From contig JAMHWF010000037.1 of assembly GCA_035911095.1 (NCBI GenBank), positions 1 to 64,000 on the forward strand: a stretch of DNA of 64,000 bases, read 5' to 3'. This document shows, piece by piece, positions 1 through 8,770 of the stretch (positions within the stretch are counted from its first letter, which is position 1; each line of letters begins with the position of its first letter). The notes beneath the pieces were generated by a model. The model had not been told where the DNA came from. It saw only the letters and a program-made list of their open reading frames with translations, and did no database searches. Both the position numbers and the translations under genes were made by a program. This DNA comes from JAMHWF01 sp035911095 (GTDB lineage: Bacteria; Pseudomonadota; Gammaproteobacteria; Burkholderiales; Burkholderiaceae_C).

Positions 1-1
1 C

Positions 2-370
<369 letters not shown>

Positions 371-493
371 ACCTCGAGTCTCCGGCCGGGCCTGCGTGCG
401 GCGTGTCGAGCGCGCCGCACGGGCTTCGGCCGGCTGTCTCCGCCCACACGTCACGCGGCTGCCCAGCGGCCGCACGCTCTTTGAGGAACCGCC

Positions 494-805
494 ATGACCA
501 AGCAGAAGATCCGCATCCGCCTGAAGGCGTTCGACTACAAGCTGATCGACCAGTCCGCGCTGGAGATCGTCGATACCGCCAAGCGCACCGGTGCGATCGT
601 CCGCGGCCCGGTGCCGTTGCCCACGCGCATGCAGCGCTTCGACATCCTGCGCTCGCCGCACGTCAACAAGACGAGCCGCGACCAGCTCGAGATCCGGACC
701 CACCAGCGCCTGATGGACATCGTCGATCCGACTGACAAGACGGTCGACGCGCTGATGAAGCTCGACCTGCCGGCCGGTGTCGACGTGGAGATCAAGCTGC
801 AGTGA
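494..805 (+). CDS. rpsJ: 30S ribosomal protein S10
   Basis: S10 is a protein of the 30S head and also the NusE antitermination factor. The 103-residue product has the family length and starts MTKQKIRIRLKAFDYKLID, with the SPHVNKTSRDQ segment seen across bacteria. The ATG at 494 follows a TTTGAGGAACC Shine-Dalgarno region. It opens the S10 operon here, but the 199-base gap after it contains its own promoter-like sequence, so rplC and later genes may be partly uncoupled from it. Confidence 0.98.
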   Translation: MTKQKIRIRLKAFDYKLIDQSALEIVDTAKRTGAIVRGPVPLPTRMQRFDILRSPHVNKTSRDQLEIRTHQRLMDIVDPTDKTVDALMKLDLPAGVDVEIKLQ

Positions 806-825
806 TCTGCCTTCCGCCGGGCGTC

Positions 826-853
826 TTGTGGGCGCCCCGCGGTTTGCTACAAT
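826..853 (+). promoter_or_regulatory. Candidate promoter between rpsJ and rplC
   Basis: A TTGTGG (826-831) is followed after 16 bases by TACAAT (848-853), a five-of-six match to the -10 consensus. The -35 match is weaker (TTG only). It lies in an unusually long 199-base gap within the S10 operon and points toward rplC, leaving a leader of about 145 bases. The promoter call rests on the sequence match alone. Confidence 0.5.
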
Positions 854-1004
854 CGCAGGCTTCTCGCCGAGCGCCCACGGCCTTCCGTGGCGACCCGGCC
901 CAAGGATCGCCCGGGCGCAAGCCGCGGGCGATTCGCATCCCAGCCCGGCCAATCGATGTCGGGCGTGTGAAACAAGGCTCCGCTTGCGGGGCTGGAGAAC
1001 GACC

Positions 1005-1709
1005 ATGACGACCGCCAATCCGGGCCATCGGCTCGGCTTGCTGGGCCGCAAGGTGGGCATGATGCGCATCTACACGGACGACGGCGATGCCGTGCCCGTG
1101 ACGGTGCTGGACGTGTCCAACAACCGCGTCGCCCAGGTCAAGACCGTCGAGACCGACGGCTATACCGCCCTCCAGATCGCCTTTGGCAGCCGCAAGGCCT
1201 CGCGCGTGACCAAGCCCGAGGCCGGCCACCTGGCCAAGGCCGGCGTCGAGGCCGGCGAGGTGCTCAAGGAATTCCGCGTCGACGCCGAGACCGCCGGGCA
1301 GTACGCGCCCGGCGCGCCGGTGCCGGTGAGCCTGTTCGCCGCCGGCCAGAAGGTCGATGTGCAGGGCACCTCGATCGGCAAGGGCTTCGCGGGCACGATC
1401 AAACGCCACAACTTCGGCTCGCAGCGCGCCTCGCACGGCAACAGCCGTTCGCACAACGTGCCGGGCTCGATCTCGATGGCGCAGGACCCGGGCCGCGTGT
1501 TTCCGGGCAAGAAGATGTCTGGCCACCTTGGCGACGAGACGACGACGACGCAGAACCTCGACATCGTGCGCATCGACGAGGCGCGTCAGCTGCTGCTGGT
1601 CCGTGGCGCGGTGCCGGGCGCAAAGAACGGCCATGTGGTCGTGCGGCCGGCCGTCAAGGCGCGTGAGGCCAAGGGCGCTGCCCAGACGCCGAAGAAGGGA
1701 GCCAAGTGA
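1005..1709 (+). CDS. rplC: 50S ribosomal protein L3
   Basis: L3 is an early-assembly 50S protein near the peptidyl-transferase centre. The 234-residue product contains LGLLGRKVGMMRIY near the start, the long SHGNSRSHNVPGSI loop and the GKKMSGHLGDETTT region of the family. The ATG at 1005 is preferred over upstream in-frame starts because L3 similarity begins within a few residues of it and a CTGGAGAAC ribosome site lies just upstream. The tail is Lys/Ala-rich. Its TGA shares a base with the rplD start (TGATG). Confidence 0.97.
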   Translation: MTTANPGHRLGLLGRKVGMMRIYTDDGDAVPVTVLDVSNNRVAQVKTVETDGYTALQIAFGSRKASRVTKPEAGHLAKAGVEAGEVLKEFRVDAETAGQYAPGAPVPVSLFAAGQKVDVQGTSIGKGFAGTIKRHNFGSQRASHGNSRSHNVPGSISMAQDPGRVFPGKKMSGHLGDETTTTQNLDIVRIDEARQLLLVRGAVPGAKNGHVVVRPAVKAREAKGAAQTPKKGAK

Positions 1710-2329
1710 TGCAGCTCGAGCTCCTGAACGAACAGGGCCAGGCCACCTCGAAGGTCGACGCGCCGGACACCGTCTTCGCGCGCGACTACAACGAGGCGCT
1801 GGTGCATCAGGTCGTCGTCGCCTACCAGGCGAACGCGCGCCAAGGCACCCGCGCCCAGCTCGATCGCGGCGCGGTCAAGCACTCGACCAAGAAGCCCTTC
1901 CGCCAGAAGGGCACCGGCCGCGCACGCGCCGGCATGACCTCGTCGCCGCTGTGGCGCGGGGGCGGCCGCATCTTCCCCAACAGCCCGAACGAGAACTTCT
2001 CGCACAAGGTCAACAAGAAGATGTACCGCGCCGGCATGGCGTCGATCCTCTCGCAGCTGGCGCGCGAAGGCCGCCTTGCGGTGGTCGATTCCTTTGGCAT
2101 CGATGCGCCGAAGACCAAGCTGCTCGCGCAGAAGTTCAAGGCGATGGGCCTCGACTCTGTGCTCGTCATCGCCGACCAGGTCGACGACAACCTCGCGCTT
2201 GCCTCGCGCAATCTGGCCAACGTGCTCGTCGTCGAGCCGCGCTACGCCGATCCGCTGTCGCTCGTCTTCTACAAGAAGGTGCTGGTGACCAAGGGCGCGA
2301 TCGAGCAGCTCAAGGAGATGTTCGCATGA
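1709..2329 (+). CDS. rplD: 50S ribosomal protein L4
   Basis: L4 lines the peptide exit tunnel and in E. coli represses its own operon. The 206-residue product has the RGAVKHSTKKPFRQKGTGRA segment, which is the tunnel-loop region of L4, and ends at a TGA that overlaps the next gene. The ATG at 1709 is chosen over the GTG three bases upstream; it overlaps the rplC stop by one base, so the two are translationally coupled. Confidence 0.97.
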   Translation: MQLELLNEQGQATSKVDAPDTVFARDYNEALVHQVVVAYQANARQGTRAQLDRGAVKHSTKKPFRQKGTGRARAGMTSSPLWRGGGRIFPNSPNENFSHKVNKKMYRAGMASILSQLAREGRLAVVDSFGIDAPKTKLLAQKFKAMGLDSVLVIADQVDDNLALASRNLANVLVVEPRYADPLSLVFYKKVLVTKGAIEQLKEMFA

Positions 2330-2651
2330 GCCACGGGGACAGGAACCTGAAGTTCGACGAGGGCCGTCTGGCTCAGGTGCTGGTGGCGCCGATCGTCTCC
2401 GAGAAGGCCACCGCGGCCGCCGAGAAGCACAACCAGGTGCTGTTCAAGGTGCTGCGCGATGCGACCAAGCCGGAGATCAAGGCCGCCGTCGAGCTGATGT
2501 TCAAGGTCGAGGTCGCGAGCGTCACGACCCTGAACCAGAAGGGCAAGCACAAGCGCTTCGGCCGCACGATGGGGCGGCGCGACAACGTCAAGAAGGCGTT
2601 CGTCGCGCTCAAGCCGGGCCAGGAGCTCAACTTCTCCGGGGAGGCCGCGTA

Positions 2652-2652
<1 letters not shown>
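2326..2652 (+). CDS. rplW: 50S ribosomal protein L23
   Basis: L23 lies at the tunnel exit and docks trigger factor and SRP. The 108-residue product starts MSHGDRNLKFDEGRLAQVL and carries VSEKAT and the GKHKRFGRTMGRRDNVKKAFV segment of the family. The start forms an ATGA overlap with rplD and the stop overlaps rplB by one base, so it sits in a tightly coupled rplC-rplD-rplW-rplB block. The N-terminus is about eight residues longer than in E. coli, as in other betaproteobacteria. Confidence 0.97.
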
Positions 2653-3476
<824 letters not shown>

Positions 3477-3485
3477 GAGGCCGCC

Positions 3486-3761
3486 ATGACCCGTTCGCTG
3501 AAGAAGGGCCCGTTCGTCGACCACCACCTGCTGGCAAAGGTCGAGAAGGCGACGGCCATCAAGGACAAGAAGCCGATCAAGACCTGGTCGCGCCGCTCGA
3601 CGATCCTGCCTGAGTTCATCGGTCTGACGATCGCCGTGCACAACGGCAAGCAGCACGTGCCGGTGTACGTGAGCGACCAGATGGTCGGTCACAAGCTCGG
3701 CGAGTTCGCGCTGACGCGGACCTTCAAGGGCCATCCGGCCGACAAGAAGGCCAAGAGGTAA
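3486..3761 (+). CDS. rpsS: 30S ribosomal protein S19
   Basis: S19 sits in the 30S head and contacts S13 and the A-site finger of 23S rRNA. The 91-residue product starts MTRSLKKGPFVDHHLL, contains TWSRRSTILPEFIGLTIAVH and the GHKLGEFALTRTF signature, and has the normal length. A GAGGCCGCC ribosome site precedes the ATG. It lies between rplB and rplV as in almost all bacterial S10 operons. Confidence 0.98.
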   Translation: MTRSLKKGPFVDHHLLAKVEKATAIKDKKPIKTWSRRSTILPEFIGLTIAVHNGKQHVPVYVSDQMVGHKLGEFALTRTFKGHPADKKAKR

Positions 3762-3773
3762 GGAAGAGCGACG

Positions 3774-4103
3774 ATGGAAACCCAAGCAATCGTGCGCGGC
3801 GTGCGCCTGTCGGTCGACAAGGGCCGGCTGGTGGCCGACCTGGTGCGCGGCAAGAAGGTGGACCAGGCGCTGAACATCCTGACCTTCACGCCCAAGAAGG
3901 CCGCCGGCATCATCAAGAAGGCGCTCGAGTCCGCGATCGCGAACGCCGAGCACAACGACGGTGCCGACATCGACGAGCTGAAAGTCAAGACGATCCACGT
4001 CGAGCAGGGCGCCACGCTGAAGCGCTTCGCCGCGCGCGCCAAGGGCCGCGGCAACCGCATCAGCAAGCCGACCTGCCACATCTACGTCACCGTCGGCGAC
4101 TGA
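3774..4103 (+). CDS. rplV: 50S ribosomal protein L22
   Basis: L22 extends a hairpin into the exit tunnel next to L4. The 109-residue product begins METQAIVRGVRLSVDKGRL and includes the LNILTFTPKKAAGIIKKALESA core and the ARAKGRGNRI hairpin tip. Length agrees with the family. A GGAAGAGCG ribosome site lies upstream of the ATG, 12 bases after the rpsS stop. Confidence 0.98.
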   Translation: METQAIVRGVRLSVDKGRLVADLVRGKKVDQALNILTFTPKKAAGIIKKALESAIANAEHNDGADIDELKVKTIHVEQGATLKRFAARAKGRGNRISKPTCHIYVTVGD

Positions 4104-4119
4104 CGGCAGAAAGAAGACC

Positions 4120-5007
4120 ATGGGCCAGAAAATCCATCCGACCGGCTTCCGGCTGCCCGTCACGCGCAACTGGTCGTCGCGTTGGTACGCGAACAGCCAG
4201 AACTTCGCGACGATGCTCGCCGAAGACCTGAAGGTACGCGAGTTCCTGCGCGCGCGCCTGAAGAGCGCGGCCGTCTCGCGCATCCTGATCGAGCGTCCGG
4301 CGAAAAACGCGCGCATCACGATCTACTCGGCACGTCCGGGCGTCGTGATCGGCAAGAAGGGCGAGGACATCGAGAACCTCAAGACCGAGCTGACGCGCCG
4401 CCTGGGCGTGCCGGTGGCGGTCAACATCGAGGAAGTCCGCAAGCCCGAGATCGACGCGCAGCTGATCGCCGACAGCATCACGCAGCAGCTCGAGAAGCGC
4501 ATCATGTTCCGCCGCGCGATGAAGCGTGCGATGCAGAACGCGATGCGCCTGGGTGCGCAGGGCATCAAGATCATGTCCTCGGGGCGGCTGAACGGCATCG
4601 AGATCGCGCGCTGCGAGTGGTACCGCGAAGGTCGCGTGCCGCTGCACACGCTGAAGGCCGACATCGACTACGGCTTCTCGGAAGCCAAGACCACCTACGG
4701 CGTCATCGGCGTCAAGTGCTGGGTCTACCGTGGCGACCGTCTGGCCAATGGCGAGGCGCCGACGATCGGCAAGGTTGAGGGCGAGGACGATCGCCGCTCG
4801 CGGCGCGGCCCGCGCCCCGGCGCGCCGGGTGGTCGTGGTCGCCCAGGTGACCGCGGTCCGCGTGCCGGCGGTGGTGCGCCCGGCGAAGGCGGCGACCGCC
4901 CGGCCGAAGCGAATGCCGGCGCTGCCGATGCGCCGAAGACGCCCGGCGTCAAGCGCGTCGTTCGCAAGGCGGGCCCGCCGGCTGCCGGCGAGGCGAAGGG
5001 AGAATAA
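4120..5007 (+). CDS. rpsC: 30S ribosomal protein S3 with long Gly/Arg/Ala-rich C-terminal tail
   Basis: S3 forms part of the mRNA entry channel. The product starts MGQKIHPTGFRLPVTRNW and contains the KH domain (GVVIGKKGEDIENLK) and the C-terminal S3 domain ending GVKCWVYRGDRL near residue 208. It is 295 residues, compared with 233 in E. coli. The last 70 or so residues are low-complexity Gly/Arg/Pro/Ala sequence (about 4780-5004) that no structured domain explains. Longer S3 tails are known in Burkholderiales. The tail is in frame and the reading frame is intact, so it is not a frameshift artefact. Confidence 0.97.
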   Translation: MGQKIHPTGFRLPVTRNWSSRWYANSQNFATMLAEDLKVREFLRARLKSAAVSRILIERPAKNARITIYSARPGVVIGKKGEDIENLKTELTRRLGVPVAVNIEEVRKPEIDAQLIADSITQQLEKRIMFRRAMKRAMQNAMRLGAQGIKIMSSGRLNGIEIARCEWYREGRVPLHTLKADIDYGFSEAKTTYGVIGVKCWVYRGDRLANGEAPTIGKVEGEDDRRSRRGPRPGAPGGRGRPGDRGPRAGGGAPGEGGDRPAEANAGAADAPKTPGVKRVVRKAGPPAAGEAKGE

Positions 5008-5009
5008 CG

Positions 5010-5426
5010 ATGCTGCAACCTGCACGTCGCAAGTTCCGCAAGGAACAGAAGGGCCGCAACACCGGCGTCGCCACCCGCGGCGCTGCGGTGTCGTTCGGCG
5101 ATTTCGGCCTCAAGGCCACCGAGCGCGGCCGCCTCACGGCGCGCCAGATCGAAGCCGCCCGGCGCGCGATTTCGCGTCACGTGAAACGGGGCGGGCGGAT
5201 CTGGATCCGCATCTTCCCGGACAAGCCGATCTCGCAGAAGCCGGCTGAAGTCCGCATGGGCAACGGCAAGGGCAATCCTGAGTACTACGTCGCCGAGATC
5301 ACGCCGGGCAAGGTGCTCTACGAGATCAACGGGGTGCCGGAGGCGCTGGCCCGCGAGGCCTTCACGCTCGCGGCGGCGAAGCTGCCGCTGCGCTGCACCT
5401 TCGTCGCGCGCCAGGTCGGCGCTTGA
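5010..5426 (+). CDS. rplP: 50S ribosomal protein L16
   Basis: L16 organises the A-site region of the 50S subunit. The 138-residue product starts MLQPARRKFRKEQKGRN and has the KRGGRIWIRIFPDKPISQKP and RMGNGKGNPEYYVAEI motifs of the family. A GGGAGAATAACG ribosome site overlaps the end of rpsC, and the gap to rpsC is two bases, consistent with coupling. Length matches other bacteria. Confidence 0.98.
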   Translation: MLQPARRKFRKEQKGRNTGVATRGAAVSFGDFGLKATERGRLTARQIEAARRAISRHVKRGGRIWIRIFPDKPISQKPAEVRMGNGKGNPEYYVAEITPGKVLYEINGVPEALAREAFTLAAAKLPLRCTFVARQVGA

Positions 5427-5437
5427 GGGGAACGCAA

Positions 5438-5650
5438 ATGAAGACATCCGAACTGCGCGAGAAGGACGTTGCCGGGCTGGAGAAGGAAGTCTCCGACCTG
5501 CTGAAGGCCCATTTCGGCCTGCGCATGCGGAAGGCGACCCAGCAGCTGACCAACCACTCGGAGCTGGGCAAGACGCGACGTGGCATTGCACGCGCCAAGA
5601 CGATCCTGGCCGAGAAGCAGGCCCAGGCGAAGAAGGAAGTCGCGAAATGA
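5438..5650 (+). CDS. rpmC: 50S ribosomal protein L29
   Basis: L29 lies at the tunnel exit beside L23. The product from the ATG at 5438 is 70 residues: MKTSELREKD, then LLKAHFGLRMRKATQQLTN, the helical hairpin typical of L29. A TTG at 5423 is in frame, but the ATG has a GAGGGGAACG ribosome site and gives the family length, so it is preferred. The end overlaps rpsQ by four bases (ATGA). Confidence 0.96.
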   Translation: MKTSELREKDVAGLEKEVSDLLKAHFGLRMRKATQQLTNHSELGKTRRGIARAKTILAEKQAQAKKEVAK

Positions 5651-5955
5651 GCGAGCAGCAGCAGACCCCCGAGGCGGATGCGCCGGAGAAGATCGTCCCC
5701 AACCGCGTGCCGCGCTCGTTCGTCGGCCGCGTCGTCAGCGACAAGCGGGCGAAGACGATCACCGTGCTGGTGGAGCGCCGTGCCAAGCACGAGCTCTACG
5801 GCAAGATCGTGGCGCGCTCGAACAAGTACCACGCGCACGACGAGAAGGGCGAGTACAAGCTGGGCGACGTGGTCGAGATCAGCGAATGCCGCCCGATCTC
5901 GAAGACCAAGTCGTGGATCGTCACGCGCCTGGTCCAGAAGGCGCGGGAAGTCTGA
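5647..5955 (+). CDS. rpsQ: 30S ribosomal protein S17
   Basis: S17 is a primary 16S rRNA binding protein. The 102-residue product has an N-terminal extension of about 20 acidic residues (EQQQTPEADAPEK) followed by the normal OB-fold region with RVVSDKRAKTITVLVER and YHAHDEKGEYKLGDVVEI. It ends the S10-type block; the next gene is not the expected rplN but a peroxiredoxin, 25 bases downstream. Confidence 0.97.
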   Translation: MSEQQQTPEADAPEKIVPNRVPRSFVGRVVSDKRAKTITVLVERRAKHELYGKIVARSNKYHAHDEKGEYKLGDVVEISECRPISKTKSWIVTRLVQKAREV

Positions 5956-5980
5956 ATCAGACCGTAACGAGAGCACCGAC

Positions 5981-6496
5981 ATGCTGAAGATCGGCGACAA
6001 GCTGCCTGCGGGCACGCTGAACGAGTACATCGAGGTCGAAGGCAACGGCTGCAGTCTCGGCCCCAACAGCTTCGACGTCGCGAAGGAAGCGGCCGGCAAG
6101 ACGGTTGCGATATTCGCGTTGCCGGGTGCCTTCACGCCGACCTGCTCGGCCCAGCATGTGCCGGGCTATGTGGCGAAGGCAGGTGAACTCAAGGCGGCGG
6201 GTGTCGACGAAATCTGGTGCCTCTCGGTCAACGACGCCTTCGTGATGGGTGCCTGGGGTCGCGAGCAAGAGACGGCGGGCAAGGTCCGCATGATGGCCGA
6301 CGGCAGCGCGGACTTCGCCAAGGCGGTTGGCCTGACGCTCGACCTCGGTGCGCGCGGCATGGGCCTGCGCTCGCAACGCTACTCGATGCTCGTCGTCGAC
6401 GGCGTCGTCAAGACGCTGAACGTCGAGGCGCCGGGCAAGTTCGAGGTCAGCGACGCGGCGACGATGCTGGCCCAGGCCCGCAAGGCCAAGGCCTGA
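5981..6496 (+). CDS. Peroxiredoxin, Prx5/AhpC-TSA type
   Basis: Predicted thiol peroxidase reducing H2O2 and alkyl hydroperoxides in the cytoplasm. The 171-residue product starts MLKIGDKLPAGTL and carries the Prx5 active-site segment LPGAFTPTCSAQHVPGY, with the peroxidatic cysteine at residue 55. It also has the WCLSVNDAFVMGAW segment with a second cysteine, then the RSQRYSMLVVDG region. No glutaredoxin domain is fused. It lies between rpsQ and rplN, on the same strand and 25 bases after rpsQ, so it probably shares S10 operon transcription. The family assignment is firm; the physiological reductant is not visible. Confidence 0.93.
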   Translation: MLKIGDKLPAGTLNEYIEVEGNGCSLGPNSFDVAKEAAGKTVAIFALPGAFTPTCSAQHVPGYVAKAGELKAAGVDEIWCLSVNDAFVMGAWGREQETAGKVRMMADGSADFAKAVGLTLDLGARGMGLRSQRYSMLVVDGVVKTLNVEAPGKFEVSDAATMLAQARKAKA

Positions 6497-6538
6497 GCGG
6501 CCGGCCGGCACGCCCGTGGCAGCCGGCTGACGCAGCTC

Positions 6539-6568
6539 TTCACATGACCTCGCCGCCGAACGTATAAT
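6539..6568 (+). promoter_or_regulatory. Promoter upstream of rplN (spc operon)
   Basis: TTCACA (6539-6544, five of six consensus bases) is followed after 18 bases by a perfect TATAAT (6563-6568). It lies in the 242-base gap between the peroxiredoxin stop and rplN and points toward rplN, giving a leader of roughly 165 bases. It is among the best consensus promoters in the window and probably drives the spc operon independently of the S10 operon. Confidence 0.8.
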
Positions 6569-6738
6569 CGTCGGCTCCGCTTCGAATACCGGTCACATCG
6601 CGTGGTGTGGCGCAGGTTCAGGCATCGCCTCAACCGCCTGCCGGCGCATCGCGACGGCAGGCCCACGGGCCCAAGACTGACCGCAAGTGCCGCCACGTCC
6701 GCCGTGACGGTGTCGAGCGGGTCAAGTTGGGAACAGAC

Positions 6739-7107
6739 ATGATCCAAATGCAGTCGCGGCTCGACGTCGCGGACAACACGGGCGCCAAGTCCGTCATGTG
6801 CATCAAGGTGCTCGGCGGCTCGAAGCGGCGCTACGCGGGCATCGGCGATGTGATCAAGGTCAGCGTGAAGGAAGCTGCGCCGCGCGGCCGCGTCAAGAAG
6901 GGCGAGGTCTACAGCGCCGTGGTCGTGCGCACCGCCAAGGGCGTGCGCCGTCCGGACGGCTCGCTCGTCAAGTTCGACGGCAACGCCGCGGTGCTCCTGA
7001 ACGCGAAGCTCGAGCCGATCGGCACCCGCATCTTCGGCCCGGTCACGCGCGAACTGCGCACCGAGCGCTTCATGAAGATCGTGTCGCTCGCGCCCGAAGT
7101 GCTGTGA
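6739..7107 (+). CDS. rplN: 50S ribosomal protein L14
   Basis: L14 forms an intersubunit bridge. The 122-residue product from the ATG at 6739 starts MIQMQSRLDVADNTGAKSVM and includes CIKVLGGSKRRYAGIGD and GPVTRELR, all family hallmarks. In-frame sequence continues upstream but has no L14 similarity, so the ATG preceded by TTGGGAACAGAC is used. It is the first gene of the spc operon behind its own promoter. Confidence 0.97.
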   Translation: MIQMQSRLDVADNTGAKSVMCIKVLGGSKRRYAGIGDVIKVSVKEAAPRGRVKKGEVYSAVVVRTAKGVRRPDGSLVKFDGNAAVLLNAKLEPIGTRIFGPVTRELRTERFMKIVSLAPEVL

Positions 7108-7129
7108 GCGCCCCCGCAGAGGACAGGTC

Positions 7130-7447
7130 ATGAACAAGATTCGCAAGGGCGACCAGGTCATCGTGCTGGCCGGCCGTGACAAGGGCAAGCGCGGCACCGT
7201 GTCGAGCCGCGTCGACGACGACCACCTGCTGGTCGACGGCGTCAACATGGTCAAGAAGCATGTCAAGCCGAACCCGATGAAGGGCACGACCGGCGGCATC
7301 GTCGACAAGGTCATGCCGATCCACCAGTCGAACGTCGCGATCTTCAATGCCGCCACCGGCAAGGCCGACCGCGTCGGCATCAAGCTGCTCGACGACGGCA
7401 AGAAGACACGCATCTACCGCTCGACCGGCGTCGAGATCAAGCTCTGA
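7130..7447 (+). CDS. rplX: 50S ribosomal protein L24
   Basis: L24 initiates 50S assembly. The 105-residue product starts MNKIRKGDQVIVLAGRDKGK, the KOW motif, and continues with VDGVNMVKKHVKPNP and the KADRVGIKLLDDGKKTRIYRS end typical of the family. An AGAGGACAGGTC ribosome site precedes the ATG. Eight bases separate its stop from the rplE start. Confidence 0.98.
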   Translation: MNKIRKGDQVIVLAGRDKGKRGTVSSRVDDDHLLVDGVNMVKKHVKPNPMKGTTGGIVDKVMPIHQSNVAIFNAATGKADRVGIKLLDDGKKTRIYRSTGVEIKL

Positions 7448-7455
7448 GGCCCGTG

Positions 7456-8019
7456 ATGGCTGAACAACAAGCAAATGCGATCGCGCGCCTCCAGGCGCAT
7501 TACCGCGATCAGATCGTCCCCGAACTGGTGAAGAAGTTCGGCTACAAGTCGGTCATGCAGGTGCCGCGCATCACCAAGATCACGCTGAACATGGGCGTGA
7601 GCGAGGCGGTGTCGGACAAGAAGGTGATGGACAACGCCGTCGGCGACCTGACCAAGATCGCCGGGCAGAAGCCTGTCGTCACCAAGTCGAAGAAGGCGAT
7701 CGCGGGCTTCAAGATCCGCGAGAACGTGCCGATCGGCTGCATGGTCACGCTGCGCGGCGTGCGCATGTACGAATTTCTCGACCGCTTCGTCACCGTCGCG
7801 CTGCCGCGCGTGCGCGACTTCCGCGGCATCTCGGGGCGCGCCTTCGACGGCCGTGGGAACTACAACATCGGCGTCAAGGAACAGATCATCTTCCCCGAGA
7901 TCGAGTACGACAAGGTCGATGCGCTGCGGGGGCTGAACATCAGCATCACGACGAGCGCGAAGAACGACGACGAGTGCAAGGCCCTGCTGACGGCCTTCCG
8001 CTTCCCGTTCAAGAACTGA
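7456..8019 (+). CDS. rplE: 50S ribosomal protein L5
   Basis: L5 binds 5S rRNA in the central protuberance. The product from the ATG at 7456 is 187 residues and contains PRITKITLNMGVSEAV, TKSKKAIAGFKIRENVPIG and FPEIEYDKVDALRGLNI, all L5 hallmarks. A GTG immediately before the ATG is in frame, but the ATG gives the conserved MAEQQ start. It lies between rplX and rpsN as expected. Confidence 0.97.
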   Translation: MAEQQANAIARLQAHYRDQIVPELVKKFGYKSVMQVPRITKITLNMGVSEAVSDKKVMDNAVGDLTKIAGQKPVVTKSKKAIAGFKIRENVPIGCMVTLRGVRMYEFLDRFVTVALPRVRDFRGISGRAFDGRGNYNIGVKEQIIFPEIEYDKVDALRGLNISITTSAKNDDECKALLTAFRFPFKN

Positions 8020-8028
8020 GGAAGAGCC

Positions 8029-8334
8029 GTGGCCAAACTCTCGATCAAGCAACGTGAAGTCAAGCGCGAGCAGCTCGTCGCCCGCTTCGCAAAGAAGTAC
8101 GCCGAGCTGAAGGCGGTCATCGATGACGCGAAGCGCTCCGATGACGAGCGCTATGCGGCGCGCCTGGAGCTGCAGAAGCTGCCGCGCAACGCGAACCCGA
8201 CCCGCCTGCGCAACCGCTGCGAGCTGACGGGCCGCCCTCGTGGCACCTTCCGCAAGTTCGGTCTCGGCCGCAACAAGATCCGTGAGTTGGCCTTTCGCGG
8301 CGACATCCCCGGTGTCGTCAAGGCGAGCTGGTAA
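8029..8334 (+). CDS. rpsN: 30S ribosomal protein S14, zinc-free type
   Basis: S14 is a late-assembling protein of the 30S head. The 101-residue product starts (V/M)AKLSIKQREVKREQL from a GTG with a GAGGAAGAGCC ribosome site. It has the CELTGRPRGTFRKFGLGRNKIRELA signature. The paired CxxC zinc motifs of the short form are missing, so this is the long zinc-independent version. The GTG start is unusual among these ribosomal genes but no in-frame ATG fits. Confidence 0.97.
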   Translation: MAKLSIKQREVKREQLVARFAKKYAELKAVIDDAKRSDDERYAARLELQKLPRNANPTRLRNRCELTGRPRGTFRKFGLGRNKIRELAFRGDIPGVVKASW

Positions 8335-8358
8335 GCGGCGCGTCGAGGAGAGATACGC

Positions 8359-8751
8359 ATGAGCATGAGTGATCCGATCGCCGATATGCTGACCCGCATC
8401 CGCAACGCCCAGATGGTCGAGAAGACCAGCGTCGCGATGCCGTCGTCGAAGCTGAAGGTGGCGATCGCCCAGGTCCTCAAGGACGAGGGCTACATCGATG
8501 ACTTCGCGGTCAAGGGCGATGCGAAGCCGCAGCTCGAGATCGCGCTGAAGTACTACGCCGGCCGTCCGGTGATCGAGCGCATCGAGCGCGTGAGCCGCCC
8601 CGGCCTGCGCATCTACAAGGGCCGCCACGACATCCCGAACGTGATGAACGGGCTCGGCGTGGCGATCGTCACCACCCCCCGGGGCGTGATGACCGACCGC
8701 AAGGCGCGCGCGACCGGCGTTGGCGGCGAAGTGCTCTGCTACGTCGCCTGA
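8359..8751 (+). CDS. rpsH: 30S ribosomal protein S8
   Basis: S8 binds the central domain of 16S rRNA and in E. coli represses the spc operon. The 130-residue product starts MSMSDPIADMLTRIRNAQ and ends with the TTPRGVMTDRKAR and GGEVLCYVA segments of the family. The first ATG is used because MSMSDPIADML is the standard betaproteobacterial start and a GAGGAGAGATACGC ribosome site precedes it. Confidence 0.98.
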   Translation: MSMSDPIADMLTRIRNAQMVEKTSVAMPSSKLKVAIAQVLKDEGYIDDFAVKGDAKPQLEIALKYYAGRPVIERIERVSRPGLRIYKGRHDIPNVMNGLGVAIVTTPRGVMTDRKARATGVGGEVLCYVA

Positions 8752-8770
8752 GGCCAGAGGAGAGATCGAG

